From: Psychrobacter lutiphocae DSM 21542 | GTDB taxonomy: Bacteria > Pseudomonadota > Gammaproteobacteria > Pseudomonadales > Moraxellaceae | Assembly: GCF_000382145.1 (NCBI RefSeq) | Contig: NZ_KB907624.1 | Span: forward strand, 1,752 to 65,751 | Reading direction: 5' to 3' | DNA: 64,000 nt | Shown here: piece by piece, positions 55,869 to 64,000 of the stretch | How positions within the stretch are numbered: the stretch's first letter is position 1 | How the letters are laid out: each line of letters starts with the position of its first letter | Made by a program: the position numbers and the translations under genes | Notes under the pieces: model-generated | Told to the model about the DNA's origin: nothing | The model's database searches: none | Seen by the model: the letters and a program-made list of their open reading frames with translations, nothing else

Positions 55869-56170
55869 AAAAATTTCATTAGTATGAAACTAGGAGGCTG
55901 TATAGGATTGATAAAATAGGAGTGATAAATGTCACTGACAGAGACCTTTTTCGTCAATACACAGCAAGACTAGTCACACTTAGTCATTGTAAGTGAATAA
56001 GCTCCTAAAACATCAAAGGTTAAATAAAAGCTAAGCGATGAAAACGGATTGTAAACAGAATTTTAGCACATTCTTTTATTTTAAATATGTGATAAACAAG
56101 GGTAGTTGATGGAAAGTTGATGAAGAAGTTGCTCGGTATTTGCGATGGTTTGTTACAAGATAGGTTGGGT
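55869..56170. other. Intergenic upstream of creB
   Basis: About 300 bp, no gene or repeat copy recognised. It should contain the creBC promoter (minus strand). I saw no doubled TTCAC-type cre tag. Confidence 0.35.
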
Positions 56171-56947
56171 TTAAGTTAATATTAGATCTAGGTTTTTGAC
56201 AATCATTAGCATGCCACTGACACTCATTAACACCAACAAGGCAATACGAAATTGATGAATACTCATTCCTGCTAAAAAACGCTTACCTATGATATTACCA
56301 ACAATGGCGCCAATGCCTAGTGCCAGGCCATAGACCCAAAGCTGGGTGGTTAACACGCCAAAAAAAGTATAACTGCCTATTTGAGCAATACCCACAAAAA
56401 ATGAGTTGGCGGTTTTGGTGGCAATTAAGTCTTCTTTTTTAAGGCCTGAGTTCATATAAAAAGGATTTAATACAGGACCCAGCCCGCCCACTAAAGTGCT
56501 TATAAAAGCAACTAAAAAACCTAAAGGCGCAAAACCCAGCTTTGGCATATAAAAGGTCTTATCAACTTTACCAAACTTGTATTGGAATAAGGTGGATACC
56601 AAGAAGATACCGACTACAAGCTGTATCCAGCTGGCATTTAATCGGCTAAATAACAGTCCTGATAGCCAAGCACCAGCAATGGCGCTAGGCACATAATATT
56701 TGCTTAGGCGCCAATCAATATCATGCCAAAATAATAGCATACGTGATGGACGTGATAAAAAAGTGCCAAGGTTTATAATTGGAGGTGCTGATGGTGCACC
56801 AGTTAACCAAGATACAGCAGGGATTAACAACAGCGCACCACCGCCACCTGAGATTGTAGAAATCACAAACGCCATCACTCCTAGCACAAATAAAGAGACT
56901 AGGTGCCAAAGAGGTGGGCTTGAGATAAGATCTAAGATTGTTGCCAT
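56171..56947 (-). CDS. TauE/SafE (TSUP) family transporter
   Basis: A predicted inner-membrane permease with about eight hydrophobic segments (LVSLFVLGVMAFVISTISGG at the start, then GFLVAFISTLVGGLGPVLNP, a duplicated family motif). TSUP proteins move sulfur-containing or other organic anions such as sulfite, sulfoacetate or taurine. The substrate cannot be told from sequence or neighbours. 258 residues is normal. Confidence 0.88.
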   Translation of the reverse strand: MATILDLISSPPLWHLVSLFVLGVMAFVISTISGGGGALLLIPAVSWLTGAPSAPPIINLGTFLSRPSRMLLFWHDIDWRLSKYYVPSAIAGAWLSGLLFSRLNASWIQLVVGIFLVSTLFQYKFGKVDKTFYMPKLGFAPLGFLVAFISTLVGGLGPVLNPFYMNSGLKKEDLIATKTANSFFVGIAQIGSYTFFGVLTTQLWVYGLALGIGAIVGNIIGKRFLAGMSIHQFRIALLVLMSVSGMLMIVKNLDLILT

Positions 56948-56980
56948 GGTGTGCCATTATTGGGCTAATGATGATCAGGC

Positions 56981-57025
56981 TGATTGTTATGAATATGCTG
57001 ATTGTTATGAATATGCTGATTGTTG
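56981..57025. repeat. 18-bp tandem repeat, two and a half copies
   Basis: TGATTGTTATGAATATGC units just upstream of the transporter gene start, in its promoter region. Confidence 0.85.
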
Positions 57026-57059
57026 CAAGCTTTCGTTTAACATTCAGCCTGTATTTATT

Positions 57060-57191
57060 AGGACTTACGCAAAAATACGATTTCAAGGCTTTAAAAGCGG
57101 CTGGTTATTATGTATGCAGCGTCTGGCTCTACCTTCAGAAGATTCATAAATGATTAGCAGTTGCCATCATATCTACTCGTGCGTAAGTTCT
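57060..57191. mobile_element. 132-bp TIR element, family F
   Basis: Ends AGGACTTACGCA (57060-57071) and TGCGTAAGTTCT (57180-57191) are inverted repeats differing at one position. The inside has no credible gene. It could be a MITE or the collapsed remnant of an insertion sequence. It ends 8 bp from the stop codon of the glycerophosphodiesterase gene. No target duplication is clear. Confidence 0.6.
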
Positions 57192-57199
57192 ATTTTTTA

Positions 57200-58546
57200 T
57201 TATAGTCCTTTGCAATTGGCATAGTAAGTAACAGTTGCTGGCCAATCAGAAAAAATGGCTTTCACTCCAACTTGTTGCGCCAATACGTCAATAAAGTTAA
57301 ACATATCGCCATCATTATTGATGGCATCTTCAAGCCCAGTGTAATACCAGCCGCCACCTTTGGCCAGAGGTCCTGAACGCTCAAGAGACCAAGTAATCAT
57401 CTCCAGTCCAGCAGCCTGAGCTTGCTTGGCGTAATTAGATGGTAACATATTGCCATGACCATCGCTGCTGACTAATAGCCAAGTAGCTGGTGCAATAATA
57501 TTAATTCCCATGGCTTTTAACTGCTGTGGTGAATGCTTCCATGTTGTTGGATCATCTTTATCAAAAGTTTTGTTGGTAGCTGTTTCGTTACTATCATCAA
57601 TCAAATATACTGCATTTTCACCAAAATCTGGTGTCTCTTCTATCCATGCACGTATATCTGATAGATTAAAAGACTGTGGAAAGACCTCTTTTGCAGAGAT
57701 CCCCGCATTTTGGTATGCATGAATAAGCTGTTGGCGATAATCTGCTTGGGTATATGGATTACCATTAGCGTCAATATGAGGCATGGCGACACTGGGAGCT
57801 TTAAGCTCAGGCGTATGTTTGAGACCTAATGACTTGGTTAATGCAATATGCTCTTCTAAACTTAGTAGCTGCCCATTTTGGCTGTATAAGTCTGTACGCC
57901 ATGCAGGCGTTGCATTCATATAGTCAGTGAGGTTGGTGGCTTCTTTGTTGGCAGCATCCATTTTACCTTGCAAGGATTTGAATTCTGCTAAGCTGATATC
58001 AGAGGTGCGACACTCTATTTGACTGGCATTGGTCAAATTACCCTTGGCATCAAATTTAGGTGGCTGGGTACATTGATTGGCCAGTGGTGTGGCTAAAATA
58101 TTGGTTGTGCTATGTAAGTCGTTTTGAGCGTGGCGACAGACCAGTTGATGATCTTTAGTAAAAGCGACGTCACACTCTAAAACGCCTGCACCCATGTGGG
58201 CAGCTGCTAAATAGCCATCATAAGTATGTTCTGGATATTGCAATGGTGCGCCACGATGTGAAATAGAAAAATCTGTTTTTTGTGGAGTTTGTCCTAAGCA
58301 AGATTGCAACTCTTTTTTTAGTGGCCCTTCATCCATATCATTTACTAAGTAAAATGGGCGTGTGCCATAACTGTAACTGACTTGTGTTGACGTTTTATCT
58401 GACCTATTATCTTTAAGTTGATAGATATGAGTTGGCTCATCTTTAGCCTTGATGGGAGGAGATGAAATGCGATTGCTTTCAGTTTGGCATCCTGTCAATA
58501 TGAGTGCTATTAGTGAGATATATGTAAGGTTACAGTGATGCTTCAT
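57200..58546 (-). CDS. Glycerophosphodiester phosphodiesterase lipoprotein
   Basis: Hydrolyses glycerophosphodiesters to glycerol 3-phosphate and an alcohol, outside the cytoplasm. The ATG at 58546 is preferred to an upstream ATG at 58645, since it starts a lipoprotein signal (MKHHCNLTYISLIALILTGC, lipobox Cys residue 20). The catalytic domain shows SHRGAPLQYPEHTYDGYLAA (HRG and Glu), LECDVAFTKDHQLVCRHA (Glu, Asp and His) and a late IIAPATWLL / MITWSLERSG region, as in GlpQ-like proteins. 448 residues from this start. Confidence 0.9.
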   Translation of the reverse strand: MKHHCNLTYISLIALILTGCQTESNRISSPPIKAKDEPTHIYQLKDNRSDKTSTQVSYSYGTRPFYLVNDMDEGPLKKELQSCLGQTPQKTDFSISHRGAPLQYPEHTYDGYLAAAHMGAGVLECDVAFTKDHQLVCRHAQNDLHSTTNILATPLANQCTQPPKFDAKGNLTNASQIECRTSDISLAEFKSLQGKMDAANKEATNLTDYMNATPAWRTDLYSQNGQLLSLEEHIALTKSLGLKHTPELKAPSVAMPHIDANGNPYTQADYRQQLIHAYQNAGISAKEVFPQSFNLSDIRAWIEETPDFGENAVYLIDDSNETATNKTFDKDDPTTWKHSPQQLKAMGINIIAPATWLLVSSDGHGNMLPSNYAKQAQAAGLEMITWSLERSGPLAKGGGWYYTGLEDAINNDGDMFNFIDVLAQQVGVKAIFSDWPATVTYYANCKGL

Positions 58547-58778
58547 AGTAGATGCGGTTGTATATTGAAATTTAGATATATATGGTTTGAGTTGAGGCTG
58601 AGTAGACCTAAGTAATAAGGATGATAGTGAGGGTAACATAAACAAATCCTAAGAAATATATTTAGTCAGGTATTAGATGTTAAACTAACCTAAGTAGTTG
58701 ACAATCTAATGACAACCTTGATAATAAAAATGATAAAAATATTGATAAACTTATACTATGAATAAAGAAGGAAAAAAT

Positions 58779-59450
58779 ATGACAACCTATTTGGACTGCG
58801 TTATTGTTGAACACAACCCTACAAACAAGACAATTGATAAAGCGGTGATCTGGCTTCATGGCCTTGGTGCTAGTGGTCATGACTTTGAGCCAGTGGTACC
58901 AGAGCTAGGGTTAAGTTCAGAGCTGGCAGTACGCTTTGTATTTCCGCATGCACCACAAATCCCAGTGACCATTAATGGTGGCATGGTGATGCCAGCTTGG
59001 TATGATATCTTAGAAATGAGTCTTGAGCGCAAAGTGGATGTTGAGCAAATTAATAAGTCAGCAAACGCCATTAATGATTTAATTGAACGTGAAGTTGCGC
59101 GTGGCGTGGCTCCAGAGGATATTGTGATTGCAGGGTTCTCACAAGGGGGCGCTATTGCTTATCAAGTGGCATTAACCCATCCTAAAAAGCTGGCAGGTTT
59201 ATTAACTTTGTCCACTTATTTGGCAGTCGATGACGCATCTAAATTCAGTGACGCCAATAAATCATTGCCAATTAAAATAGATCATGGTACTCAAGACCCT
59301 GTTGTTCCAGTAATTTTAGGTCAGCGTGCCAGCGAGCAGCTAAAACAACTCGGTTATGCGGTTGAGTTTACGACTTACCCGATGGCGCATCAAGTTTGTA
59401 TGCCACAGATTAAAGCGATTGGCGCATGGCTAAATAAGCATCTGTCTTAG
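58779..59450 (+). CDS. Carboxylesterase / lysophospholipase family hydrolase
   Basis: A small cytosolic alpha/beta hydrolase of the phospholipase/carboxylesterase (acyl-protein thioesterase-like) family. AVIWLHGLGASGHDF begins the core; the Ser nucleophile is in IAGFSQGGAIA, Asp in DHGTQDPVVPV and His in YPMAHQVCMPQ. The ATG at 58779 is chosen over one at 58758 because AAGGA sits 7 bp before it, inside the longer frame. The lipase gene follows 9 bp after the stop, suggesting an operon. Confidence 0.9.
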   Translation: MTTYLDCVIVEHNPTNKTIDKAVIWLHGLGASGHDFEPVVPELGLSSELAVRFVFPHAPQIPVTINGGMVMPAWYDILEMSLERKVDVEQINKSANAINDLIEREVARGVAPEDIVIAGFSQGGAIAYQVALTHPKKLAGLLTLSTYLAVDDASKFSDANKSLPIKIDHGTQDPVVPVILGQRASEQLKQLGYAVEFTTYPMAHQVCMPQIKAIGAWLNKHLS

Positions 59451-59459
59451 TCATATGAG

Positions 59460-60590
59460 ATGAGTACTGACAGTATGAGTTGCATAAAAAGTTGGGTTTG
59501 CCATCACAAGCAAGCAAGGCATCAAGCAAGCAAGCTGTGTCTGCTTACAATATTTAGTGCCATTATAGTCGGCACAGTTAGCACATTTGGCGTTATCAAT
59601 AGTGCATCTGCCGCTGAGTATTACAACTGCTCCAATCCAAGTGGCTGTGTCCTAGTAGCCAATGCTTATGCTGATAACGACTTAACCGCGACAAAATATC
59701 CAGTGGTGTTGGTACATGGATTGGGTGGCTTTAATGAGATGTTTGACAGCCTCAGCTACTTTAACGGTATTCCAGAAGCCTTGATGCAAGGTGGCAGTGA
59801 TGTTTATGTAACTAAAACCTCATCGATGCAAGATGCAGAATTTCGTGGCGAGCAACTATTGCAGCAAGTGCGCACTATTATAGCGGTGACTGGTAAAGAA
59901 AAAGTCAATCTAGTGGGGCACAGCTTAGGTGGTATTGATATTCGTTATGTGGCAGCCGTAGCACCCGAGACAGTCGCTTCGGTGACGGCTGTTGCTAGCC
60001 CTGAGCAAGGCTCAAAGATGGCTGACTGGTTACTGTCTGTGGTATCCAAAAAAAATCCTGCTTCAGAAGCACCGAAGGATAGATTTAATCTATTTGGACG
60101 GGCTTTAATAGCTTTTCATAATTCAGTGGGGCGATTGTTCGATTATGGCTCAGGCATTAGTATGGAGCAGCTACAACATCAAGATTCAATAAAGGCAGTA
60201 ACAGGATTGACCACTGAGTATATGACTGAATATTTTAACAAAAAATACCCAGAAGCCATGCCCAGCGAATACTGTGGTCAGCCTCCTACTGAATATATCG
60301 TCAATGGTATTCCATACTATTCTTTTTCAGGAGTAGGAGCGATAACCAATGGCTTTGATCCCAGTGATTATATCTTAGCATTGACTGCACTGACCTTTGA
60401 CAAAAATGATGCTAATGATGGCCTTGTTTCTGCTTGCTCAAGCCGTATTGGTTATGTCATTCGAGATGACTATAAAATGAACCATTTAGACTCGGTCAAT
60501 CAGATATTTGGTCTGGTTTCTCGCGGTGAAGTGGATCCCATATCTGTCTATCGCAGTCATATTAATCGTTTAAAAAACGAAGGCTATTAA
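59460..60590 (+). CDS. Secreted triacylglycerol lipase (family I, foldase-dependent)
   Basis: An extracellular lipase. A signal sequence (core LLTIFSAIIVGTVSTFG, cut after INSASA) is followed by the oxyanion-hole segment YPVVLVHGLGGFNEMFD, nucleophile elbow GHSLGGID with Ser at residue 155, and a late Asp/His region (NDGLVSACSSRIGYVIRDDYKMNHLD). These are the features of Pseudomonas/Burkholderia family I lipases, which leave the cell by type II secretion after folding with a dedicated foldase. That foldase is the next gene. The start might be the ATG five codons later. Confidence 0.93.
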   Translation: MSTDSMSCIKSWVCHHKQARHQASKLCLLTIFSAIIVGTVSTFGVINSASAAEYYNCSNPSGCVLVANAYADNDLTATKYPVVLVHGLGGFNEMFDSLSYFNGIPEALMQGGSDVYVTKTSSMQDAEFRGEQLLQQVRTIIAVTGKEKVNLVGHSLGGIDIRYVAAVAPETVASVTAVASPEQGSKMADWLLSVVSKKNPASEAPKDRFNLFGRALIAFHNSVGRLFDYGSGISMEQLQHQDSIKAVTGLTTEYMTEYFNKKYPEAMPSEYCGQPPTEYIVNGIPYYSFSGVGAITNGFDPSDYILALTALTFDKNDANDGLVSACSSRIGYVIRDDYKMNHLDSVNQIFGLVSRGEVDPISVYRSHINRLKNEGY

Positions 60591-60612
60591 TCGCTTTTTT
60601 CTAAGAGGGTAT

Positions 60613-61764
60613 ATGCCAAATCCGCACAACCAATCGGCCAAAATACCGATGCGTATCCGAGTGTTGTTTTTTGCACTGTCCCTATTCGTGATGGCAGGTG
60701 TATTTTTGCTGATAGCATATCTGCTGTCTGGCACTGCCAGTAATAGTGTGGAACAAACGCCACAAATGGCAAGATCTATGCCGAATGTGACAAATAAAAA
60801 GGAGGTTGATACAGATACAGATGTTGTTGAAAATTTAGACTATACTCCAGATGCTCTGACCACTGGGATTGAAGACTTACCAAGATCTTTGCAAGGCACA
60901 CAAGTTGACGGTGATATTATTGTTGATGCACAGTCCGAGTTGATCGTCACCCGCGGCTTGCGTCGGTTGTTTGATTACTTTTTGTCAGCACAAGGAGAGG
61001 AAGACAGCGCTTCCATTAATAGGCGTGTGGAGTCTTACATAAGTAGCCGAACCCCTGAGCCAGCGGCCTCTCATGCCACCCAATTGTATTATCAATATCT
61101 GGCATATTTGCAACAAGTAGCACGCATAGAAAGTAAGTATAGCTCAATGTCTGCCACATTAATTGATAGTAACAACCAGGTTGGTAAGTTAGACTTAGCA
61201 GTTATTGAGAAGCAACAACAAGAGATAAAAAAGCTTAGAGCACAGCTGTTTAACCTGCAGACGGAGGTTGCTTTTTTTAGTGATGATGATGCCTTGTCTG
61301 ATTATAATCTAGCTATATTACAGATTGCTCAAGATAAGTCGTTAACTCAATCTCAAAAACAACAAGCACAGCAAACCTATATTGAGCAACTACCAGATTC
61401 TTTGCTCAAAGAGCAGGCCAAGCATCAAGCCAAAATTGAGCAGTTGGTAACTCGCACTCAGCAGATGCAGGGGAGTAGTAAAGATGAGCTGTTTGCAATG
61501 CGAGCTGAGACGGTCGGGGAGGATGCCGCTAAGCGTCTGGCTGAAATGGATGCTCAAAATGCAGAGTTTGAGGCACGATTTGTAAAGTATCAGCAGGCCA
61601 GAGATAAGATATTAGACTCGTCAGCATCAGCACAGTCGCAGCAACAACAGATATCTGAGCTACAACATCAGCTCTTTAGTAAGACAGAACAAAAGCGATT
61701 AGCTGGTTATGAGCAGTTTAAACAGCAGTATAGTCACAGCCATATAAAAGAGTTACAGCGTTAA
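60613..61764 (+). CDS. lifO: Lipase-specific foldase (lipase chaperone)
   Basis: A steric chaperone anchored in the inner membrane that folds the lipase encoded just upstream. One N-terminal transmembrane helix (VLFFALSLFVMAGVFLLIAY), a variable linker, the family motif around residues 115-130 (LRRLFDYFLSAQGE, matching RxxFDYxLSAxGE) and a long helical Gln/Lys-rich domain that would wrap the lipase. A GAGGG ribosome site precedes the ATG. The last 11 residues and the stop codon lie inside a mobile-like repeat (61730-61834), so the natural C-terminus has been replaced or extended. Confidence 0.93.
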   Translation: MPNPHNQSAKIPMRIRVLFFALSLFVMAGVFLLIAYLLSGTASNSVEQTPQMARSMPNVTNKKEVDTDTDVVENLDYTPDALTTGIEDLPRSLQGTQVDGDIIVDAQSELIVTRGLRRLFDYFLSAQGEEDSASINRRVESYISSRTPEPAASHATQLYYQYLAYLQQVARIESKYSSMSATLIDSNNQVGKLDLAVIEKQQQEIKKLRAQLFNLQTEVAFFSDDDALSDYNLAILQIAQDKSLTQSQKQQAQQTYIEQLPDSLLKEQAKHQAKIEQLVTRTQQMQGSSKDELFAMRAETVGEDAAKRLAEMDAQNAEFEARFVKYQQARDKILDSSASAQSQQQQISELQHQLFSKTEQKRLAGYEQFKQQYSHSHIKELQR

Positions 61765-61834
61765 CCTCGTTTAGCCTACTTCAGTAGTACTTGCACTCGA
61801 TTGCCTTGTAACTCATTTATCTGACTACAATTAT
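61730..61834. mobile_element. TIR element family C, copy 2, overlapping lifO
   Basis: 105 bp, inverted relative to 4910-5014 and identical or nearly so over most of its length (including the TTAACCTCGTTTAGCC segment). The left end starts within the lifO reading frame and supplies its final codons (YSHSHIKELQR) and TAA stop. Confidence 0.85.
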
Positions 61835-61952
61835 AGTAGAGGCTTTATAAATTGAAAAATGCCATTGGCAGAGACTGTTTTTTAGACAATAGGCAGTGAT
61901 ATTTAAGTTTTAAGCCTTAACTTTAGGCTTTAGCCTCTGTTACAGCTAAGTT

Positions 61953-62363
61953 TTAATACAGAAGTTTCCAATAAAACAGTCCTGTTAATATAGCGCAAAT
62001 AATTAAAATAATTAGTATGCGTTTTGCCCAATAGGGGATAAGCGGTTTTTTGTAGCCCATTGTATTTAATTGACTGTCAACACTGTTATAGAGTTTTTCA
62101 GCACTATTCGTTAGTTTGTTAGTCAGCGGTTTGTTTTGTTTTTTGACGATGGCTTGCGTTTTTTTAGCGTGTTGCTGCTTTAGTTTGGCCTCATACGCAT
62201 CAATTTGTACTTTAGCATCACCCATACTAATGCCTTGCTCAGAGGCCAGTTCTTTAATAGCCAGTACCAGATTATTTTTTTCAACCATTTGAGCGATGTG
62301 CTTTGGCAGTTTGCCTGATTGTGGTCGGGATGGGGGTTGTGAGTGTGGCATAGGCGCTCTCAT
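61953..62363 (-). CDS. Small tail-anchored-like membrane protein, unknown
   Basis: 136 residues; a basic, polar N-terminal part with a helix containing IKELASEQGISMGDAKVQIDAY, a Lys/Gln-rich stretch and one C-terminal transmembrane segment (RILIILIICAILTGLFYW) ending three residues from the C-terminus. This layout suggests a tail-anchored inner-membrane protein. I do not recognise the family. Monocistronic. Confidence 0.65.
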   Translation of the reverse strand: MRAPMPHSQPPSRPQSGKLPKHIAQMVEKNNLVLAIKELASEQGISMGDAKVQIDAYEAKLKQQHAKKTQAIVKKQNKPLTNKLTNSAEKLYNSVDSQLNTMGYKKPLIPYWAKRILIILIICAILTGLFYWKLLY

Positions 62364-62415
62364 TGTCTGGTATTAAATGTTTGAGTTATTTTACATCGAT
62401 AATGTCTTAAACTAC

Positions 62416-62448
62416 AAAAAGCACTTTAATTGACTTAAAGTGCTTTTT
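62416..62448 (-). terminator. Terminator downstream of ppa
   Basis: A 14-bp perfect stem (AAAAAGCACTTTAA / TTAAAGTGCTTTTT) with a 5-base loop; U-runs are built into both arms, so it works in either direction. It lies 118 bp after the ppa stop. Confidence 0.85.
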
Positions 62449-62500
62449 TATATGGTGTAAAGTGACAAGCTGATAGAGTTAGTATTTGATGGTAACAGTC

Positions 62501-62538
62501 AGTGATGGTTTATCAATATCAGTGATGGTTTATCAATA
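62501..62538. repeat. Two tandem 20-bp units
   Basis: AGTGATGGTTTATCAATATC and an almost complete second copy, in the ppa 3' untranslated region. Confidence 0.85.
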
Positions 62539-62566
62539 ACTGCTGTTAATCATGAGCTCATCAAGA

Positions 62567-63097
62567 TTACTTGTCTTTCCAACGCTGGATAGCTTCTTTA
62601 ATGACGTCTTTGGCTTCAGCGACATCACCCCAAGATTGAACCACAGTAGTGCCTGCTTTTTTTAAGTCTTTATAGTGGCTGAAGTGGAACTCAAGCTGTT
62701 CAATTAAGCGCTTTGGCAAATCTTCTAAGCTATTGTAAGCGTTGCCGTTGTTACGGTCATCGGCTGGCACCACAACGATTTTGTCATCAACTTCGCCATC
62801 GTCAACAAACTTCATCACTCCGATGACTTTCGCTTTCAAAAAAATACCTGTTGTTAATGGTTGTTCAGTAATGATGAGTGCGTCTAATTCATCACCGTCT
62901 TCATCAAGTGTTTGTGGAATAAAACCGTAGTTGCAAGGCTTAGCAAAAATAGCGGGCTCAACACGGTCTAACTCAAATACCGCTAACTCACGGTTCCATT
63001 CAATTTTGTGGTTGCTGCCGGTTGGGATTTCTACTACAACGTTAATCTCGCCGCCGTCAACATCGCCTGCATCTAAAATTACGTTAAAATCTGCCAT
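62567..63097 (-). CDS. ppa: Inorganic pyrophosphatase (family I)
   Basis: Hydrolyses pyrophosphate to phosphate and drives biosynthesis. NYGFIPQTLDEDGDELDALI holds the signature Asp triad, with EIPTGSNHKIEWNRE ahead and VVPADDRNNGNAY after. 176 residues is the standard bacterial hexameric size. A GGAG ribosome site precedes the ATG. Confidence 0.97.
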   Translation of the reverse strand: MADFNVILDAGDVDGGEINVVVEIPTGSNHKIEWNRELAVFELDRVEPAIFAKPCNYGFIPQTLDEDGDELDALIITEQPLTTGIFLKAKVIGVMKFVDDGEVDDKIVVVPADDRNNGNAYNSLEDLPKRLIEQLEFHFSHYKDLKKAGTTVVQSWGDVAEAKDVIKEAIQRWKDK

Positions 63098-63289
63098 TTT
63101 TTACTCCAATAAGGGTCAATAAGAGCGCAGTTATAAGCACTCAGAGTTATAAGCACTCAGAAAGGGTGGTTATTTAAAAAGGATAATTATAAAATCATGC
63201 TGATTATAACAACTTTTGACCAATTGCCAAGTTATGACAATATTCCAAAATAACATTTGTCACATCTTTTGGCTTTAGTTAACCAAAAT

Positions 63290-63325
63290 AAAAAAAGCAA
63301 ATAGCGTAATGCTATTTGCTTTTTT
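63290..63325 (-). terminator. Terminator of the entericidin-like gene
   Basis: AAAAGCAAATAGC and GCTATTTGCTTTT around a 5-base loop, with A and T runs on both sides; placed 46 bp after the small lipoprotein gene. Confidence 0.85.
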
Positions 63326-63370
63326 GTGCTAAACCTTATGTTCAAGGCTTAGTATATTGACGAGTTCAGC

Positions 63371-63511
63371 TTATAGTTTCTCTTGAACTTTTTCAGCAGA
63401 GTTAGAAACACCTTCGCCTGCTTTAGAAACATCTTGGCCAAAACCTTTGAACGTGTTGCAACCAGTTAATAGGATTAGTGCAGTTAAAGATGCAAGAGTT
63501 AATTTCTTCAT
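63371..63511 (-). CDS. Entericidin-like small lipoprotein
   Basis: A 46-residue lipoprotein precursor. Signal peptide MKKLTLASLTALILLTG with lipobox Cys at residue 18, then the mature part NTFKGFGQDVSKAGEGVSNS and a Glu/Lys end. The G-x-D-V/I-x-K-x-G-E pattern is that of the EcnA/EcnB family of small envelope lipoproteins. AAGGA ribosome site, own terminator. Whether it has the toxin-like role of enterobacterial entericidin B is not known. Confidence 0.9.
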   Translation of the reverse strand: MKKLTLASLTALILLTGCNTFKGFGQDVSKAGEGVSNSAEKVQEKL

Positions 63512-63950
63512 GTGAAGTCCTTAGTGTTAATGAAATAAAAAAGTTTGGGGTGTTCAAAATATTGGTAGGTGATTTGGCAGTCTTATACTTATAAAAATAA
63601 ATAAAACACTGATACTTATAAAAATAAATAAAACACTGATAATCAATAATAAAATAACTACCAATAAAATAATATTATATTGCAATATGTTATTTAAACC
63701 ATTTTAAAGTTAAGTAGTTTAAGTGGTTATTTATGCGTTAATTATTACCTGTAATTTAAATTAACCGCTAATTAAGTTAATTATTAAATGGGTAATAATT
63801 ACAATGTCGCAATAATAATATTAATACTACCTAGTATATTAATTTTTATGAAAACAACAACATAGAAATGTGTGTAATTTAAGCAAAACTGTCATAGAAT
63901 TGTAAACCAAAATTTCATTGTAAATAGCAGTTGTCAAAAAGGGCAAAAAA
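63512..63950. other. AT-rich divergent region with a 27-bp tandem repeat
   Basis: Two perfect 27-bp units lie at 63585-63611 and 63612-63638. The rest to about 63850 is very AT-rich with many TTAATTA-type palindromic words. No gene. It should contain the divergent promoters of the entericidin-like gene and of trmL. Confidence 0.5.
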
Positions 63951-64000
63951 ATGACCATTCACATCGTTCTTGTACATCCAAAAATTCCAAACAATACTGG
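63951..64000 (+). CDS. trmL: tRNA (cytidine/uridine-2'-O-)-methyltransferase start (cut by window edge)
   Basis: Only 16 full codons are visible: MTIHIVLVHPKIPNNT followed by a GG start of a Gly codon. The pattern hIVLxxPxIPxNTG is the N-terminus of SPOUT methyltransferases of the TrmL type, which modify the wobble base of certain tRNA-Leu species. A GGG stretch lies 8 bp before the ATG. Confidence 0.75.
   Translation, partial: MTIHIVLVHPKIPNNT

Overview
The window is chromosomal DNA of a Moraxellaceae gammaproteobacterium, most likely Psychrobacter. This rests on the AT-leaning base composition, Psychrobacter-style Asn/Gln/Ser-rich N-terminal extensions on housekeeping proteins (RnhB, GpsA, PrmB, LpxB), a secreted lipase with its dedicated foldase, and general family resemblance. 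No database search was possible.

Layout. 1-21.3 kb: the end of an unknown gene, aroG-type DAHP synthase, lpxB-rnhB, a large lipase lipoprotein, a TPR-like lipoprotein, coq7, an L,D-transpeptidase, prmB, aroC, a nitroreductase, gpsA, sixA, a membrane protein, pyrD-cvpA and purF. 21.6-33.0 kb: a complete type I-F CRISPR-Cas locus on the minus strand, in transcriptional order cas1, cas2-3, csy1, csy2, csy3, csy4, then a 30-repeat array with a leader next to csy4. 33.4-33.65 kb: tRNA-Asp and tRNA-Val. 34.3-47.8 kb: ftsY, ogt, yebC, a K+ channel, an ABC1/UbiB kinase, a DUF1275 protein, an Lrp regulator divergent from leuA, ilvD, an unknown gene and lipB. 48-64 kb: an aldehyde dehydrogenase, mnmA / ispF, grxD, an unknown gene, creBC, a TauE/SafE transporter, then a lipid-hydrolysis group (glycerophosphodiesterase, carboxylesterase, secreted lipase and foldase), a small membrane protein, ppa, an entericidin-like lipoprotein and the start of trmL.

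Most exciting signal. Between the 3' end of cas2-3 and the start of csy1 lies a degenerate two-repeat mini-CRISPR (28141-28216) on the strand opposite to the cas genes. Its repeats keep the Cas6f hairpin, one of them through a compensatory base pair. Its 20-nt 'spacer' begins with 11 nt identical to a site at 28081, which is preceded by the type I-F PAM (CC, 28079-28080) and abuts the predicted -35 box of csy1. With the expected flipped-out sixth positions, the guide matches the first 15 positions apart from position 12. This is the architecture of a Cas-regulating RNA (CreR-like), or the antitoxin half of a CreTA-like module, by which the Csy complex would repress its own operon. Good sigma-70 promoters are visible for both the mini-RNA and csy1.

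Intergenic space is rich in short mobile-like repeats: a roughly 150-bp family with covarying palindromic arms (5 copies, two of them at or in the CRISPR locus), a 105-bp TIR family (3 copies), a second 105-bp TIR family (2 copies, one nested inside a member of the first family and one supplying the C-terminus of the lipase foldase), a long palindrome family (2 copies) and many short tandem duplications.
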